64,000 nt of DNA from Brachybacterium fresconis (GCF_017876515.1 NZ_JAGIOC010000001.1:124001-188000); one strand, 5' to 3'. Positions 7,518 to 22,779 are shown, counted from the first letter of the stretch. Notes: generated from the sequence alone by a model not told the origin. Numbers and translations: made by a program.

Positions 7518-8630
7518 GCCGAGGACCTGCTCCGTCGCGGTGACCTCGAGGCCGTGCGCCTCGCCGGTGCCCTGGTGCGTGAGGGCGCCCTCGTGGGTGT
7601 GCAGGCCCTTCGCCAGCGCCGGATCGGCGCGCAGGGCGTCGCGCCAGCCGGCGTCGGCGACCTTCAGCACGTAGGGCAGGGTCGCATTGGTCAGCGCCGA
7701 GGTCGCGGTCACGGGGACGGAGCCGGGCATGTTCGCGACGCAGTAGAACACGGTGTCGTGGACCGCGAAAGTGGGGTCGTCGTGGGTGGTGGGATGAGAG
7801 TTCTCGAAGCAGCCTCCCTGGTCGATCGCCACGTCCACCAGCACCGAGCCGGGCTTCATGGTTGCGACCATCTCGTCGGTCACCAGCTTCGGGGCCTTCT
7901 TGCCCGGGATCAGCACGGAGCCGATCACCACGTCGGCCTCGCGGATCTTCTGGGCCAGCTCCAGGGTCGTGGAGTAGCGGGTGAGGATGCCGCCGTGATG
8001 CATGGTGGCGATCTGTCCCAGACGCGAGACGTCGAGGTCCATGACCGTGACGTCCGCGTGCAGGCCGTGGGCCATCATGGCCGCCTGCTCGCCGACCATG
8101 CCGCCGCCGATGATGAGCACGTCGGCCTCGTCGGTGCCGGGCACCCCGCCCATCAGCATCCCGGAGCCGCCCACGGGAGCCATCAGGTGGTAGGCCGCGA
8201 CCTGGGTCGCGAGGCGCCCGGCGATCATGGACATGGGGGCGAGCAGGGGCAGGGAGCGGTCCGGACGCTGGACCGTCTCGTAGGCGATCGCCGTGACGCC
8301 CGAGGACAGCAGCGCCTCGGTCAGCGCCTTGTCCGCCGCCAGGTGCAGATAGGTCAGCAGCACCTGGCCGCGGCGCAGCAGCGGATACTCGGCCTCCAGC
8401 GGCTCCTTGACCTTGACGATCATGCCGGAGCGCTCCCAGATCTCCTCGGCCGTGGCCAGGATCTCCGCGCCCGCCGCGCGGTAGTCCTCGTCGGTGATCC
8501 GGGCTCCCAGCCCGGCACTGCTCTCGACCGCCACCTGGTGGCCGCGGACGACGAGCTCATGGACCCCGGCTGCCGTCAGGCCCACCCGGTTCTCGTTGTT
8601 CTTGATCTCCCGGGGCACCCCGATGAGCAT
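7515..8630 (-). CDS. ald: Alanine dehydrogenase
   Basis: 371 residues, the usual family length. Catalyses NAD-dependent oxidative deamination of L-alanine to pyruvate and ammonia, and the reverse. Substrate and catalytic residues known from the family are in place: Arg15, Lys75, His96 and Asp270 (in VAID). The NAD-binding motif IGGGMVGEQAA lies at about 174-184. I chose the ATG at 8630 because AGGAGG stands 8 bases upstream and the protein then starts with the canonical MLIGVPREIK. Stands alone, convergent with sufT. Confidence 0.97.
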   Translation of the reverse strand: MLIGVPREIKNNENRVGLTAAGVHELVVRGHQVAVESSAGLGARITDEDYRAAGAEILATAEEIWERSGMIVKVKEPLEAEYPLLRRGQVLLTYLHLAADKALTEALLSSGVTAIAYETVQRPDRSLPLLAPMSMIAGRLATQVAAYHLMAPVGGSGMLMGGVPGTDEADVLIIGGGMVGEQAAMMAHGLHADVTVMDLDVSRLGQIATMHHGGILTRYSTTLELAQKIREADVVIGSVLIPGKKAPKLVTDEMVATMKPGSVLVDVAIDQGGCFENSHPTTHDDPTFAVHDTVFYCVANMPGSVPVTATSALTNATLPYVLKVADAGWRDALRADPALAKGLHTHEGALTHQGTGEAHGLEVTATEQVLG

Positions 8631-8822
8631 GTCGAAGCCTCCTCGCTCCACGCGTCGTGACCGGCCGCCCGCGGCGACCGCTGATCACCAGCATCGCACC
8701 TCGGTCCCGCGGATGGCGGACGGACACGGTGACCATCCCGTGTGGGCCGGCCGCCATGACTGCGCACTGTGGTCCGTGGCACCGTCGGGCGGAATTCGGA
8801 GGCTGTCGGGAGGCTGCGCACC

Positions 8823-8828
8823 TAGACT
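8823..8828 (+). promoter_or_regulatory. Candidate -10 element (TAGACT) for the ABC-F gene
   Basis: TAGACT fits the actinobacterial -10 pattern and lies about 100 bases before the GTG start. No good -35 hexamer at 17 bases is seen. The rest of the 298-base spacer 8631-8928 shows no gene. Confidence 0.4.
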
Positions 8829-8928
8829 CGTCCCGGCTCCGTCCCGGGTCGCCACCGCTGCTCGGGCCTCGGGGCCTGCGGGCCACCGCCCGCTCCGACG
8901 ACCTTGCGACCTCGAGGAGAACGATTCT

Positions 8929-10533
8929 GTGATCACCGTGCACGACCTCGCCATCCGCGTCGGTGCCCGGCTGCTCATGAGTGACGTCTCCTTCCGGCTC
9001 ACCGACGGCGACCGCGTCGGCCTGGTGGGGCGCAACGGCGCCGGCAAGACGACCCTGACGAAGGTGCTCGCGGGCACCCTGGAGCCCTCGGAGGGCTCGG
9101 TCGAGGTGACCGGCGAGCTCGGCTACCTCCCCCAGGACACCCACAGCGGCGACGACGTCGAACCGGTGATCGCCCGCATCCTCTCCGCCCGCGGCCTCGA
9201 CGGCGTGCTGCGCCGCCTGCGCCGCGCCGAGGAGGAGATGGGGGACATGAGCCTGACCGAGGCCCGCCGCGAGAAGGCCATGAACCGCTACCCGCGCCTG
9301 GAGGCCGAGCTGGATGCCGTCGGCGGCTACGCGGCCGAGGCCGAGGCCAAGCGGATGGCCGCGAACCTGGGCCTGCCCAACCGTCTGCTCGACCAGGAGC
9401 TGGGCACCCTCTCCGGCGGTCAGCGCCGCCGCGTCGAGCTCGCCCGGATCCTGTTCTCCCAGGCCTCGACCATGATCCTGGACGAGCCCACCAACCATCT
9501 CGACGCCGACTCCGTCATCTGGCTGCGCGAGTACCTGATGACCTACCGGGGCGGGCTGATCATCATCAGCCACGACCTGGAGATCGTCGAGCACGTCGTC
9601 AACAAGGTGTTCTACCTCGACGCGAACCGCTCCGTGATCGACATGTACAACATGGGCTGGAAGCTCTACCAGCGCCAGCGCGAGGACGACGAGAAGCGCC
9701 GCAAGCGCGAGCACCAGAACGCCGCGAAGAAGGCGACCGCCCTGACCGCCCAGGCGGAGAAGATGCGCGCCAAGGCCACCAAGGCCGTCGCCGCCCAGAA
9801 CATGCTCAAGCGCGCCGAGCGGATGATGGACGGGGTCGAGGGGGAGCGGCAGCAGGACCGCGTCGCCTCTCTGCGCTTCCCCAAGCCCGCCTCCTGCGGC
9901 AAGACCCCGCTGATGGCCCAGGATCTCTCGAAGTCCTACGGCAGCCTCGAGATCTTCGCCGGGGTGGACCTCGCGATCGACCGCGGATCCCGCGTGGTGG
10001 TCCTGGGCCTGAACGGCGCGGGCAAGACCACGCTGCTGAGGATCCTCGCCGGCGTCGACCAGCCGGACACCGGCGGCATCCTGCCCGGCCACGGCCTCCG
10101 CGTCGGCTATTACGCCCAGGAGCACGAGACGCTCGACCTCGATCGCACCGTGCTGGAGAACATGATGACCGCGGCCTACGAGCTGCCGGAGGTCGAGGCC
10201 CGCAAGATCCTCGGCTCCTTCCTGTTCACCGGGGACGAGGTCCACAAGCCCACCCACGTGCTGTCGGGAGGCGAGAAGACCCGTCTCGCCCTGGCCGCCC
10301 TCGTGGTCTCCAGCGCGAACGTGCTGCTGCTGGACGAGCCGACGAACAACCTCGACCCCGCCAGCCGCGAGGAGATCCTCGGAGCGCTCGCGGCGTTCGA
10401 GGGCGCGGTGGTGCTGGTCTCCCACGACGCCGGCGCGGTCTCCTCCCTCTCCCCGGAGCGGGTGCTGATGATGCCCGACGCGGTCGAGGACCTGTGGAAC
10501 GCCGAATACCAGGAGCTCGTCGAACTGGCCTGA
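8929..10533 (+). CDS. ABC-F family ATP-binding protein (ribosome-associated type)
   Basis: 534 residues with two ABC domains fused in one chain and no transmembrane part, the ABC-F layout. Such proteins act at the ribosome E-site in translation control or antibiotic protection. Domain 1: Walker A GRNGAGKT (34-41), signature LSGGQ (161-165), Walker B MILDEPTNHLD. A charged linker follows (about 240-310, rich in Lys/Arg/Glu). Domain 2: Walker A GLNGAGKT (360-367), signature LSGGEKTR (445-452), Walker B VLLLDEPTNNLD. The GTG at 8929 was chosen because GAGGAGA lies 8 bases before it and the protein then begins at the first strand of the ABC domain. A specific role (EttA-like or resistance) cannot be decided. 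Confidence 0.93.
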   Translation: MITVHDLAIRVGARLLMSDVSFRLTDGDRVGLVGRNGAGKTTLTKVLAGTLEPSEGSVEVTGELGYLPQDTHSGDDVEPVIARILSARGLDGVLRRLRRAEEEMGDMSLTEARREKAMNRYPRLEAELDAVGGYAAEAEAKRMAANLGLPNRLLDQELGTLSGGQRRRVELARILFSQASTMILDEPTNHLDADSVIWLREYLMTYRGGLIIISHDLEIVEHVVNKVFYLDANRSVIDMYNMGWKLYQRQREDDEKRRKREHQNAAKKATALTAQAEKMRAKATKAVAAQNMLKRAERMMDGVEGERQQDRVASLRFPKPASCGKTPLMAQDLSKSYGSLEIFAGVDLAIDRGSRVVVLGLNGAGKTTLLRILAGVDQPDTGGILPGHGLRVGYYAQEHETLDLDRTVLENMMTAAYELPEVEARKILGSFLFTGDEVHKPTHVLSGGEKTRLALAALVVSSANVLLLDEPTNNLDPASREEILGALAAFEGAVVLVSHDAGAVSSLSPERVLMMPDAVEDLWNAEYQELVELA

Positions 10534-10644
10534 GCCCGTCCGGCGGCCAGGGCGCACCACGTGTCCACGCGATCGGTTCCGGAGCGGTCGTCCGTCGGCG
10601 GCGGCATGCGGCAGGGAATCCCGCGGCTCAGCGGATCATCGCTG

Positions 10645-10650
10645 TATGAT
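10645..10650 (+). promoter_or_regulatory. Candidate -10 element (TATGAT) for the SatD-like gene
   Basis: TATGAT is one base from the TATAAT consensus and lies 76 bases before the ATG at 10727. It overlaps an in-frame upstream ATG (10646), which argues that translation starts at the downstream ATG. Confidence 0.45.
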
Positions 10651-10726
10651 GGAGCACAGCCGGTTTCCGCTGATGCCAGCATGTCCAGAGCGCGTCGCGA
10701 TCGCGGCGCCGAAGGGTGAGATCCGC

Positions 10727-11344
10727 ATGTTCGTCCTGTCCTTCTCCGGCGCCGCGGTGCGCGCCTCCGCGGGCTCCGACCCGGTGCCGGCCCTGCTGGA
10801 GGCCCTGGGATCCGTCCCGCTCGCCCGCCCCGCCGAACGCACGGCGGGGCCCGAGGTCCTGGCGGCGGCCTCCCGGGCCGAGGACGCGCTCGACGCCCTG
10901 CTGCGCGCCCGCGAGGAGGGTCCGTGGCGGATCGGCCTCGGGATCGGGGCCGTCGACCGGCCGCTGCCCGGGTCCGTCCGCGAGCTGGCGGGACCGGCGG
11001 TCGAGGCCGCCGCCGCGGCGGTGGGCGGCGCCCGGACCACCCCCGGCGTGGCGATCATGGTGCGCGCCGCCGACGAGCGCCAGCGCGGGACGGCCGAGGA
11101 CGCCGAGGCGGTGCTGCGGCTGATCGGCTGGATGATCCGCACCCGCAATCGCGGTCAGTGGCAGGCGGTGCGAGCGCTGCGCGAGGATCCGGCGGCGACC
11201 CAGGTGCAGCTCGCGCAGCGGCTCGGCGTGACGCAGCAGACCGTCTCCCGGGCCGTGCGCACCAGCGGCTGGCGCGAGGAGAGCGCGGCCCATCCGCTGG
11301 CCGTGCGCCTGCTGAGCATGATCGACCTCACGTCGACCCGGTGA
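10727..11344 (+). CDS. SatD-like protein with C-terminal helix-turn-helix
   Basis: 205-residue cytosolic protein. Residues about 66-95 (WRIGLGIGAVDRPLPGS) resemble the SatD family pattern that follows a GxGxG-type strand. Residues about 158-178 (VQLAQRLGVTQQTVSRAV) form a clear helix-turn-helix of the kind used for DNA binding. SatD proteins are poorly understood, so I name the architecture and no function. The ATG at 10727 has GGGTGAG upstream; an in-frame ATG 27 codons earlier exists but overlaps a likely -10 element. The gene sits directly before efp, a place held by aroCKB in many actinobacteria. Confidence 0.7.
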   Translation: MFVLSFSGAAVRASAGSDPVPALLEALGSVPLARPAERTAGPEVLAAASRAEDALDALLRAREEGPWRIGLGIGAVDRPLPGSVRELAGPAVEAAAAAVGGARTTPGVAIMVRAADERQRGTAEDAEAVLRLIGWMIRTRNRGQWQAVRALREDPAATQVQLAQRLGVTQQTVSRAVRTSGWREESAAHPLAVRLLSMIDLTSTR

Positions 11345-11418
11345 GGTCCGCGCATCCGACGGAACGGGTCTGAGCGCGCTGTACCCTGGGGTCGCCCCGA
11401 CGACAACCGAGGAGACTC

Positions 11419-11976
11419 ATGGCGACGACGAACGATCTGAAGAACGGGATGGTCCTCGTTCTGGACAAGCAGCTGTGGAGCGTGGTCGAGTTCCAGCACG
11501 TCAAGCCCGGCAAGGGCCCCGCCTTCGTGCGCACCAAGCTGAAGAACGTGATGTCCGGCAAGGGCGTCGACAAGACGTTCAACGCGGGCACGAAGGTCGA
11601 GACCGCGACCGTCGACCGACGCGACATGCAGTACCTCTACAACGACGGCACCGACTTCGTCTTCATGGATGCCTCCGACTACGAGCAGATCAGCCTTCCG
11701 CCGGAGACCGTCGGCGACGCCAAGGACTTCATGACGGAGAACCAGGACGTCGTCGTCGCCTTCCACGAGGACGCACCGCTGTTCGTCGAACTGCCCGCGA
11801 ACGTCGTGCTCACCGTGGCGACGACGGAGCCGGGCCTGCAGGGCGACCGCTCCAGCGGCGGGACCAAGCCCGCGACCCTGGAGACCGGGCGTGAGATCCA
11901 GGTGCCCCTGTTCCTGAACGAGGGCGACCAGGTCAAGGTCAGCACGGCCACCGGCGAGTACAAGGAACGAGCCTGA
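11419..11976 (+). CDS. efp: Translation elongation factor P
   Basis: 185 residues, full length. Relieves ribosome stalling at consecutive prolines. The domain I loop tip reads PGKGP with Lys32 at the tip; this symmetric loop is the actinobacterial form reported to work without lysine modification, and no epmA/epmB-like gene is present in the window. Start ATG at 11419 after GAGGAG. A candidate -10 TACCCT lies at 11382-11387. nusB starts 2 bases after its stop. Confidence 0.98.
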   Translation: MATTNDLKNGMVLVLDKQLWSVVEFQHVKPGKGPAFVRTKLKNVMSGKGVDKTFNAGTKVETATVDRRDMQYLYNDGTDFVFMDASDYEQISLPPETVGDAKDFMTENQDVVVAFHEDAPLFVELPANVVLTVATTEPGLQGDRSSGGTKPATLETGREIQVPLFLNEGDQVKVSTATGEYKERA

Positions 11977-11977
11977 G

Positions 11978-12514
11978 GTGACCGGCACTCCCGACGCCGA
12001 CGTCCCGGCCACGCGACGCGGCACCGGCCTGCCCCTCCCGCGGCGGGAGGGGGCCGAGGTCGAGTTCGAGCGCACGGTGCCGGCGGCCACCGACCGCCTC
12101 CACCGACGCTCGCGCGATCGCATCCGCGCCCTCGACGTCCTCTTCGAGGCCGACGCCCGGGAGCTGGACGTGCTCGACGTCCTCGCCGAACGCGTCCGGC
12201 GCACCGCCGCCCAGAGCCCGCTGCCGCAGACCTCGCGCGAGCTGGTCGAGCTCTACGCGCCGCAGGCGCAGGACATCGACGAGGACATCGCGACCCACTC
12301 GCGGGACTGGCCCCTGCACCGGATGCCCGCCGTGGACCGTGCCATCCTCCGCCTGGGCAGCGCCGAGGTGCTGTACGGGGCCGACGAGACCGGTCGGGGA
12401 GCGATCATCGGCGAGTACACGAAGATCGCCGAGGTGCTCTCGACCGACGACTCCCCGCGCTTCGTCAACGGGCTGCTGCAGCGTCTGGCCGATGTCCGCG
12501 GTCTGCTGACCTGA
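11978..12514 (+). CDS. nusB: Transcription antitermination protein NusB
   Basis: 178 residues. NusB binds boxA RNA with S10 and assists rRNA antitermination. The all-helical core is seen from about residue 45 (RRSRDRIRALDVLFEAD) to the end (FVNGLLQRLADV), with the family motif AVDRAILRLGSAE. The first 40 residues are a charged extension, Pro/Arg-rich, not typical of short NusB proteins. Start GTG at 11978 lies 2 bases after efp, with AAGGAA about 12 bases upstream. A shorter form starting further inside cannot be excluded. Confidence 0.93.
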   Translation: MTGTPDADVPATRRGTGLPLPRREGAEVEFERTVPAATDRLHRRSRDRIRALDVLFEADARELDVLDVLAERVRRTAAQSPLPQTSRELVELYAPQAQDIDEDIATHSRDWPLHRMPAVDRAILRLGSAEVLYGADETGRGAIIGEYTKIAEVLSTDDSPRFVNGLLQRLADVRGLLT

Positions 12515-12563
12515 TCCATCGTCCGAGGGGTGGTCGCCCCCGACGGTGCCCGTGCCGGGCCCG

Positions 12564-12569
12564 TAGACT
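12564..12569 (+). promoter_or_regulatory. Candidate -10 element (TAGACT) for the pyr operon
   Basis: TAGACT lies 71 bases before the pyrR ATG, upstream of the PyrR-binding-loop motif, so that a transcript started just after it would include the loop. No convincing -35. Confidence 0.4.
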
Positions 12570-12606
12570 CGACCCGGCTCCGTCGAGCATCCGCACCCTT
12601 TAACGA

Positions 12607-14232
<1,626 letters not shown>

Positions 14233-14243
<11 letters not shown>

Positions 14244-15588
14244 GACCGCACCCGTCGTGGATGGCGGGACCGCACCCGGCGCGGACGGCGCAGCCGTCCC
14301 CCTGCTGATCCGCGGCGGCCGCCCCTACGGCGAGGACGTGATGGACCTGCTCCTGGTCGACGGACGCATCGAGTCCGTCGGCACCGACCTCGAGGCGCCT
14401 GCCGGCGTCGAGATCGTCGAGGCCGACGGCTGCATCGTGCTGCCCGGCCTGGTGGACCTCCACACCCACCTGCGCGAACCCGGCGGGGAGGAGGCCGAGA
14501 CGGTCGAGACCGGCACCCGTGCCGCCGCCCGCGGGGGCTTCACCGCGGTGCACGCGATGGCCAACACGATGCCCGTGGCCGACACCGCCGGCGTCGTCGA
14601 GCAGGTCGCGCGCCGCGGGGAGAGCGCCGGCTGGTGCGCCGTCCGGCCCGTCGGCGCCGTGACGGTGGGCCTGGCGGGCGAGCGCCTCGCCGAACTGGAC
14701 GCGATGGCCAACTCCCGCGCCCAGGTCCGCGTGTTCAGCGACGACGGCAAGTGCGTGCACGACCCGGTGCTGATGCGCCGCGCCCTGGAATACGTGAAGT
14801 CCTTCGACGGGGTCATCGCCCAGCACGCCCAGGACCCGCGACTGACCGAGGGCGCCCAGATGCACGAGGGCGTCGTCTCCGCCGAGCTGGGGCTGTCCGG
14901 CTGGCCGGCGGTCGCCGAGGAGTCGATCATCGCCCGCGACGTGCTGCTGGCCCACCACGTCGGCTCCCGTCTGCACGTGTGCCACCTGTCCACCGCCGGC
15001 AGCGTCGACATCGTGCGCTGGGCCAAGCAGCGCGGCATCGCGGTCACGGCCGAGGTCACCCCGCACCACCTGCTGCTGACCGACGAGACGGTGCGCCGCT
15101 TCGACCCGGTGTTCAAGGTGAACCCGCCCCTGCGCACCGCCGAGGACGTCGAGGCGGTCCGCGAGGGTCTCGCCGACGGCACCATCGACATCGTCGCCAC
15201 CGACCACGCGCCCCATCCCCGTGATGCCAAGGACCGCGAATGGGACCAGGCCGCGATGGGCATGACCGGTCTCGAGACCGCTCTCTCGCTCGTCCAGCAC
15301 ACCATGGTCGATCCCGGCCGGCTGACCTGGCGGGACGTCGCCCGGGTGCTGTCCGAGAAGCCCGCGGAGATCGGGCGCGATGCGGACCAGGGACGCCCGC
15401 TCGCCCCCGGCGCCCCCGCACACCTGCTGGTGTGGGACCCGCGCCCGGTGCGGCCCGCCGACCCCGCCGAGCACGCCTCCCGCGGTCGCAACTCGCCGTT
15501 CGCCGGTCTCGACCTGCCCGGGACGAACCGTCTGACCGTCCTCGCCGGCCGCGCCACCGTGCGCGACGGCGTCGTGGTGGTCCGCTGA
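14233..15588 (+). CDS. pyrC: Dihydroorotase
   Basis: 451 residues, zinc amidohydrolase that closes carbamoyl aspartate to dihydroorotate. Metal ligands are seen in [10 protein letters not shown] (His77, His79), in further His positions (QHAQ, HVCHLS), and the catalytic Asp in TDHAPH. The GTG at 14233 follows GGGAGGCG and sits inside the pyrB 3' end; the first 22 residues are a non-conserved leader. The stop overlaps the next gene by one base. Confidence 0.96.
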
Positions 15589-16079
15589 TGGAGCAGCTGG
15601 TGCCGGTCCTGGCCCTGGCCGCCCTGTTCGTGGTGATCCTGGCGCTGATGGCCCGGGGCTGGCGACGCCGAGGACGCTCCCAGCAGGATCTGCCCGCTCC
15701 GTCCGCGGCGACGCTTCCCCAGCTCGGCGAGGACACCGAGGTCGGGCCCCTGGCCGCGATCTACGTCAGCACGGTGCTCGCCGGCCGCCCGCTGGAGCGC
15801 ATCGTCGCCCATGGCCTCGGCCAGCGGGCCGCGGCCGAGGTCACCGTCGGCTCCGGCGGCACCTGGCACATCGACCGGGAGGGGGCCCGTTCCCTCACCG
15901 TCCCCGCCTCCGCCGTCGACGAGATCACCGCCGGGCCCGGCATGGCCGGCAAGTTCATCGGCGGCGACGGCGTCCTCATCCTCCGCTGGCGCCTCGGCGA
16001 CCAGCTCCTCGACACCGGTCTGCGTCTCGCCCGACGCGAGGACCACGACCTCCTGCTCTCCCGGAAGGAGCACTCATGA
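15588..16079 (+). CDS. PH-like membrane-anchored protein of the pyr operon (function unknown)
   Basis: 163 residues. One N-terminal transmembrane helix (about 4-22, [19 protein letters not shown]), a basic stop-transfer stretch (WRRRGR), and then a soluble domain of about 120 residues with alternating beta strands that resembles the PH-like domain found in this operon position in other actinobacteria. It overlaps pyrC by one base and carA by four, so it is made together with the pyr enzymes. No catalytic motif is visible. A role in membrane placement or uptake is speculation. Confidence 0.85.
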   Translation: MEQLVPVLALAALFVVILALMARGWRRRGRSQQDLPAPSAATLPQLGEDTEVGPLAAIYVSTVLAGRPLERIVAHGLGQRAAAEVTVGSGGTWHIDREGARSLTVPASAVDEITAGPGMAGKFIGGDGVLILRWRLGDQLLDTGLRLARREDHDLLLSRKEHS

Positions 16080-17367
16080 CCGCCTCTGCCCCGCCCCCGT
16101 CCTCGACGTCGGCATCCTCCCCCCGCCCCCGGACCTCCCGCGCCCGAGCCGAGCGGGCGCTGCTGGTCCTCGAGGACGGCACCGTCCTGCGCGGCTCCGC
16201 CTACGGCGCCCGCGGTTCCCGTCTGGGCGAGGTCGTCTTCACCACCGGCATGACCGGGTACCAGGAGACCCTCTCCGACCCCTCCTACGCCGGGCAGATC
16301 GTGGTGCAGACCGCGCCGCACATCGGCAACACCGGGGCGAACGCCCAGGACATGGAGTCCCGGAAGCTCTGGGTGCGCGGATACGCCGTGCGCGATGCCA
16401 GCCGCATCGTCTCCAGCTACCGCGCCGAGCAGTCCCTCGACGACCTGCTGGCGAGCAGCGACGTCGTCGGCATCAGCGACATCGACACCCGGATGCTCAC
16501 CCGCATCCTGCGCGAGGTCGGCTCGATGCGCGGCGGCATCTTCTCCGGGGCGGCTCTGGAGGCCTCCGAGCAGGAGCTGCTCGAGACGGTGCGCGAGCAG
16601 CCCACGATGAGCGGCGCGAGCTTCGTCGAGGAGGTGACCATCGCCCAGCCCGTCGTCCTGGAGCCCGAGGGGGAGGCGATCGGCACCGTCGCCGCGGTCG
16701 ACCTCGGCATCAAGGGCGCCTCGCCGCGCAGCATGCTCTCCCGCGGCCTGCGGGTCCACCTGCTGCCGGCGACCTCCACCCTGGACGAGCTGCTCGCCAC
16801 CCGTCCCGACGCCGTGTTCTTCTCCAACGGCCCCGGCGACCCCGCCGCGGCGGACGCCCAGGTCGACCTGCTGCGCGGCGTCCTGGACGCGGATCTGCCC
16901 TTCTTCGGCATCTGCTTCGGCAATCAGCTGCTGGGGCGGGCGCTCGGCTTCGACACCTACAAGCTGAAGTTCGGCCACCGCGGCATCAACCAGCCCGTGC
17001 TGGACCGCGAGACCGGGAAGGTCGAGATCACCGCCCACAACCACGGCTTCGCCGTCGACGTCCCGCTCCAGGGCGAGCACGTCGCCCCGCACCAGGGCGG
17101 CCGCTACGGCCGGGTCGTCGTCACCCACGTCGGTCTCAACGACGACGTCGTCGAGGGCATCCGGTGCCTGGATCGTCCCGCCTACTCCGTCCAGTACCAC
17201 CCCGAGGCGGCCGGTGGACCGCACGACGCCTCCTACCTCTTCGATCGACTCGCGGACCTCGTGGCGGGGCGACGCGGCGGCTCCGCCGACTCCGCCGGCC
17301 CCGCCGGCTCCTCCGGCCTCCCCGGCTCCGCCGCCGACACCCTCCCGTCCTCGCAGAAGGAGTCCTG

Positions 17368-17368
<1 letters not shown>
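16076..17368 (+). CDS. carA: Carbamoyl-phosphate synthase small (glutaminase) subunit
   Basis: 430 residues. Releases ammonia from glutamine for CarB. The class I glutaminase nucleophile sits in FFGICFGNQ, and the partner His-Glu in QYHPEA near the C-terminus. The N-terminal 25 residues (Ser/Pro/Ala-rich) and the last 35 residues (Gly/Ser/Ala/Pro-rich) are low-complexity additions. Start overlaps the preceding gene (ATGA); the stop shares one base with carB. Confidence 0.97.
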
Positions 17369-20717
<3,349 letters not shown>

Positions 20718-20721
<4 letters not shown>

Positions 20722-21563
20722 GCCGGTCGGCGGACGCCTTCGGGGCCCGGCTGCGCGAGGCGGTCGACGCCCAGGGGCGGATCGTCGCCGGCATCGATCC
20801 CCACGCCGCGCTGCTGCAGGCGTGGTCCCTGCCGGACACGCCCCAGGGGCTGGCCGCGTTCTCGCGCACGGCGCTGGACGCCGTCGCGGGCGAGGTCTGC
20901 GCGATCAAGCCGCAGTCGGCCTTCTACGAGCGCCACGGCGCCGCCGGCGTCGCGGTGCTCGAGGAGCTGCTCGCTGCCGCCCGCGCCCGCGGGGTGCTCA
21001 CCATCCTCGACGTCAAGCGCGGGGACATCGGCTCCACCATGGCGGCCTATGCCGAGGCGCACCTGCGTCCGGGAGCCCCGCTCGAGGCGGATGCCATCAC
21101 CGTCAGCCCGTACCTCGGGGCCGGGTCGACGGATCCTGCCGTCCAGCTCGCGCTCGAGCACGGCAAGGGAGTGTTCCTGCTCGCGCTGACCTCCAATCCC
21201 GATGGTCCGCAGGTCCAGCATGCCCTGACCCGTGATGACACGCCGGTGGCGCGCGAGATCGCGCGACACGCCGAGGATCTCGGATCCGGCGTGCCGGGGG
21301 AGTGGGGGAGCGTCGGCCTGGTGGTCGGGGCGACGGTCGGGGACGCCTATCGACGGCTCGGCCTCGACCGCGCCGCGCCCTGGGCACCCCTGCTCGCCCC
21401 GGGGTTCGGAGCCCAGGGCGCAGGACCGGCGCAGATGTCCGAGGTGTTCGGTGACAATGCAGGTCACGTGCTGGTTTCGCTGTCCCGTGGTCTCTTGTCC
21501 GCCGGGCCCGACCCAGCCGCTCTGACGGCCCGAGCACGGCAGCTGAGCGCGCAGTACCGCTGA
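20718..21563 (+). CDS. pyrF: Orotidine 5'-phosphate decarboxylase (type 2)
   Basis: 281 residues, the longer type 2 form. Converts OMP to UMP, the last step of the pathway. The catalytic signature [11 protein letters not shown] is at about 96-106; substrate strands include [10 protein letters not shown] and [13 protein letters not shown] overlap with carB. It ends the pyr operon; a branched hairpin follows. Confidence 0.96.
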
Positions 21564-21572
21564 CCCGCGCGA

Positions 21573-21621
21573 GCCTCCGTCCCGGCCCCTCGGGGGCCGC
21601 CCGACGGGCCGTCCCGGAGGC
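21573..21621 (+). terminator. Branched hairpin after pyrF
   Basis: GCCTCCG (21573-21579) pairs with CGGAGGC (21615-21621), enclosing a second stem of GGCCCC and GGGGCC. Likely pyr operon terminator. No U-tract. The rest of the spacer to 21776 shows no gene. Confidence 0.6.
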
Positions 21622-21776
21622 CTGCGAAGGGGTCTCGACCCGGGTCCGAACCGCACCGGACCTGGGATTGTGCGTGTCAGAAGTGGGCTCGGACACGCCA
21701 TGGGGGTTACGCTCTTCGAACAGCGGGGCCCTTCCGGTTCCCGCCCGTCACCAGCAAGAGAACAGAGGTAAGAACT

Positions 21777-22103
21777 GTGGCTCTCCCTCCCCTCACCCCT
21801 GAGCAGCGGGCCGAGGCCCTGAAGAAGGCCGCCGAGGCTCGTCGTGAGCGCGCGGCCATCAAGGCCCGGCTCAAGGACAGCGCCGGCCGTCGCGGCCAGG
21901 AGATCAAGAAGGTCCTGGACGAAGCCGAGTCCAACGAGATCGTCGGTCGTCTCCGCGTCGCCGCCCTGCTCGAGGCCCTCCCGGGCGTCGGCAAGGTGAA
22001 GGCCCAGCAGATCATGGAGGAGATCGGCATCTCCCCGTCCCGCAAGATCCGCGGCCTCGGCTCCCACCAGGCGGAGAAGCTCGTCGCCCACTTCTCCGAG
22101 TGA
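21777..22103 (+). CDS. mihF: Actinobacterial integration host factor mIHF
   Basis: 108-residue nucleoid protein that bends and condenses DNA and is essential in mycobacteria. It begins [17 protein letters not shown], the hallmark N-terminus, and holds the helix-two turns-helix motif [18 protein letters not shown] (about 63-80) with the following [10 protein letters not shown]. Unrelated to E. coli IHF. GTG start at 21777 with AGAGG upstream. The stop overlaps the gmk GTG start. Confidence 0.97.
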   Translation: MALPPLTPEQRAEALKKAAEARRERAAIKARLKDSAGRRGQEIKKVLDEAESNEIVGRLRVAALLEALPGVGKVKAQQIMEEIGISPSRKIRGLGSHQAEKLVAHFSE

Positions 22104-22696
22104 CCGGACCCCACCGGGCCGGTGCCGGGACGGCACCGGCCCCGGTGACCGTCCTGGCCGGCCCCACCGCGGTGGGCAAGGGCACGGTCTCCGCCAAGAT
22201 CCGCGAGCAGTACCCGCAGATCTGGCTGTCCGTCTCGGCGACCACCCGGCCTCCGCGACCCGGTGAGGTCGACGGGGTGCACTATCGCTTCGTGAGCGAG
22301 GACGAGTTCACCCGCCTGGTTCAGAGCGACCAGATGCTGGAGTGGGCGATCGTTCACGGCCGGCACCGCTACGGCACGCCCCGCGGCCCGGTCGACGAGG
22401 CCGTCGCGGCCGGTCATCCGGTGCTGCTGGAGATCGATCTCGCCGGTGCCCGGCAGATCCGGCGCACCGTCCCGGAGGCCCGCTTCGTCTTCCTCGCCCC
22501 GCCCAGCTGGGAGTCCCTCGTCGAGCGTCTCGTCGGCCGCGGCACCGAGACCGCCGAGCAGCAGGAGCGCCGTCTGCAGACGGCGCGCCGCGAGCTCGCC
22601 GCCGAGAGCGAGTTCGACGTCACCATCGTCAACGACGAGGTGCCGCGCGCCACGGCGGAGCTCGCCGGCCTGCTGGGCGTGCGCGACCTCACCTGA
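22100..22696 (+). CDS. gmk: Guanylate kinase
   Basis: 198 residues. Phosphorylates GMP to GDP. The P-loop reads [10 protein letters not shown] (usually GPSGVGKGTV), followed by [11 protein letters not shown] and DGVHYRFV for GMP binding. GTG at 22100 forms a GTGA overlap with mihF, a linkage seen widely in actinobacteria. Confidence 0.97.
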   Translation: MTGPHRAGAGTAPAPVTVLAGPTAVGKGTVSAKIREQYPQIWLSVSATTRPPRPGEVDGVHYRFVSEDEFTRLVQSDQMLEWAIVHGRHRYGTPRGPVDEAVAAGHPVLLEIDLAGARQIRRTVPEARFVFLAPPSWESLVERLVGRGTETAEQQERRLQTARRELAAESEFDVTIVNDEVPRATAELAGLLGVRDLT

Positions 22697-22779
22697 TCCG
22701 TGCAGCGGTCCCCTCGCCCTGGGGCGTCTCGAGGGCGTATCCTGGGACGTCGCACGCCGAAACTCTCGAAGGGACATCC

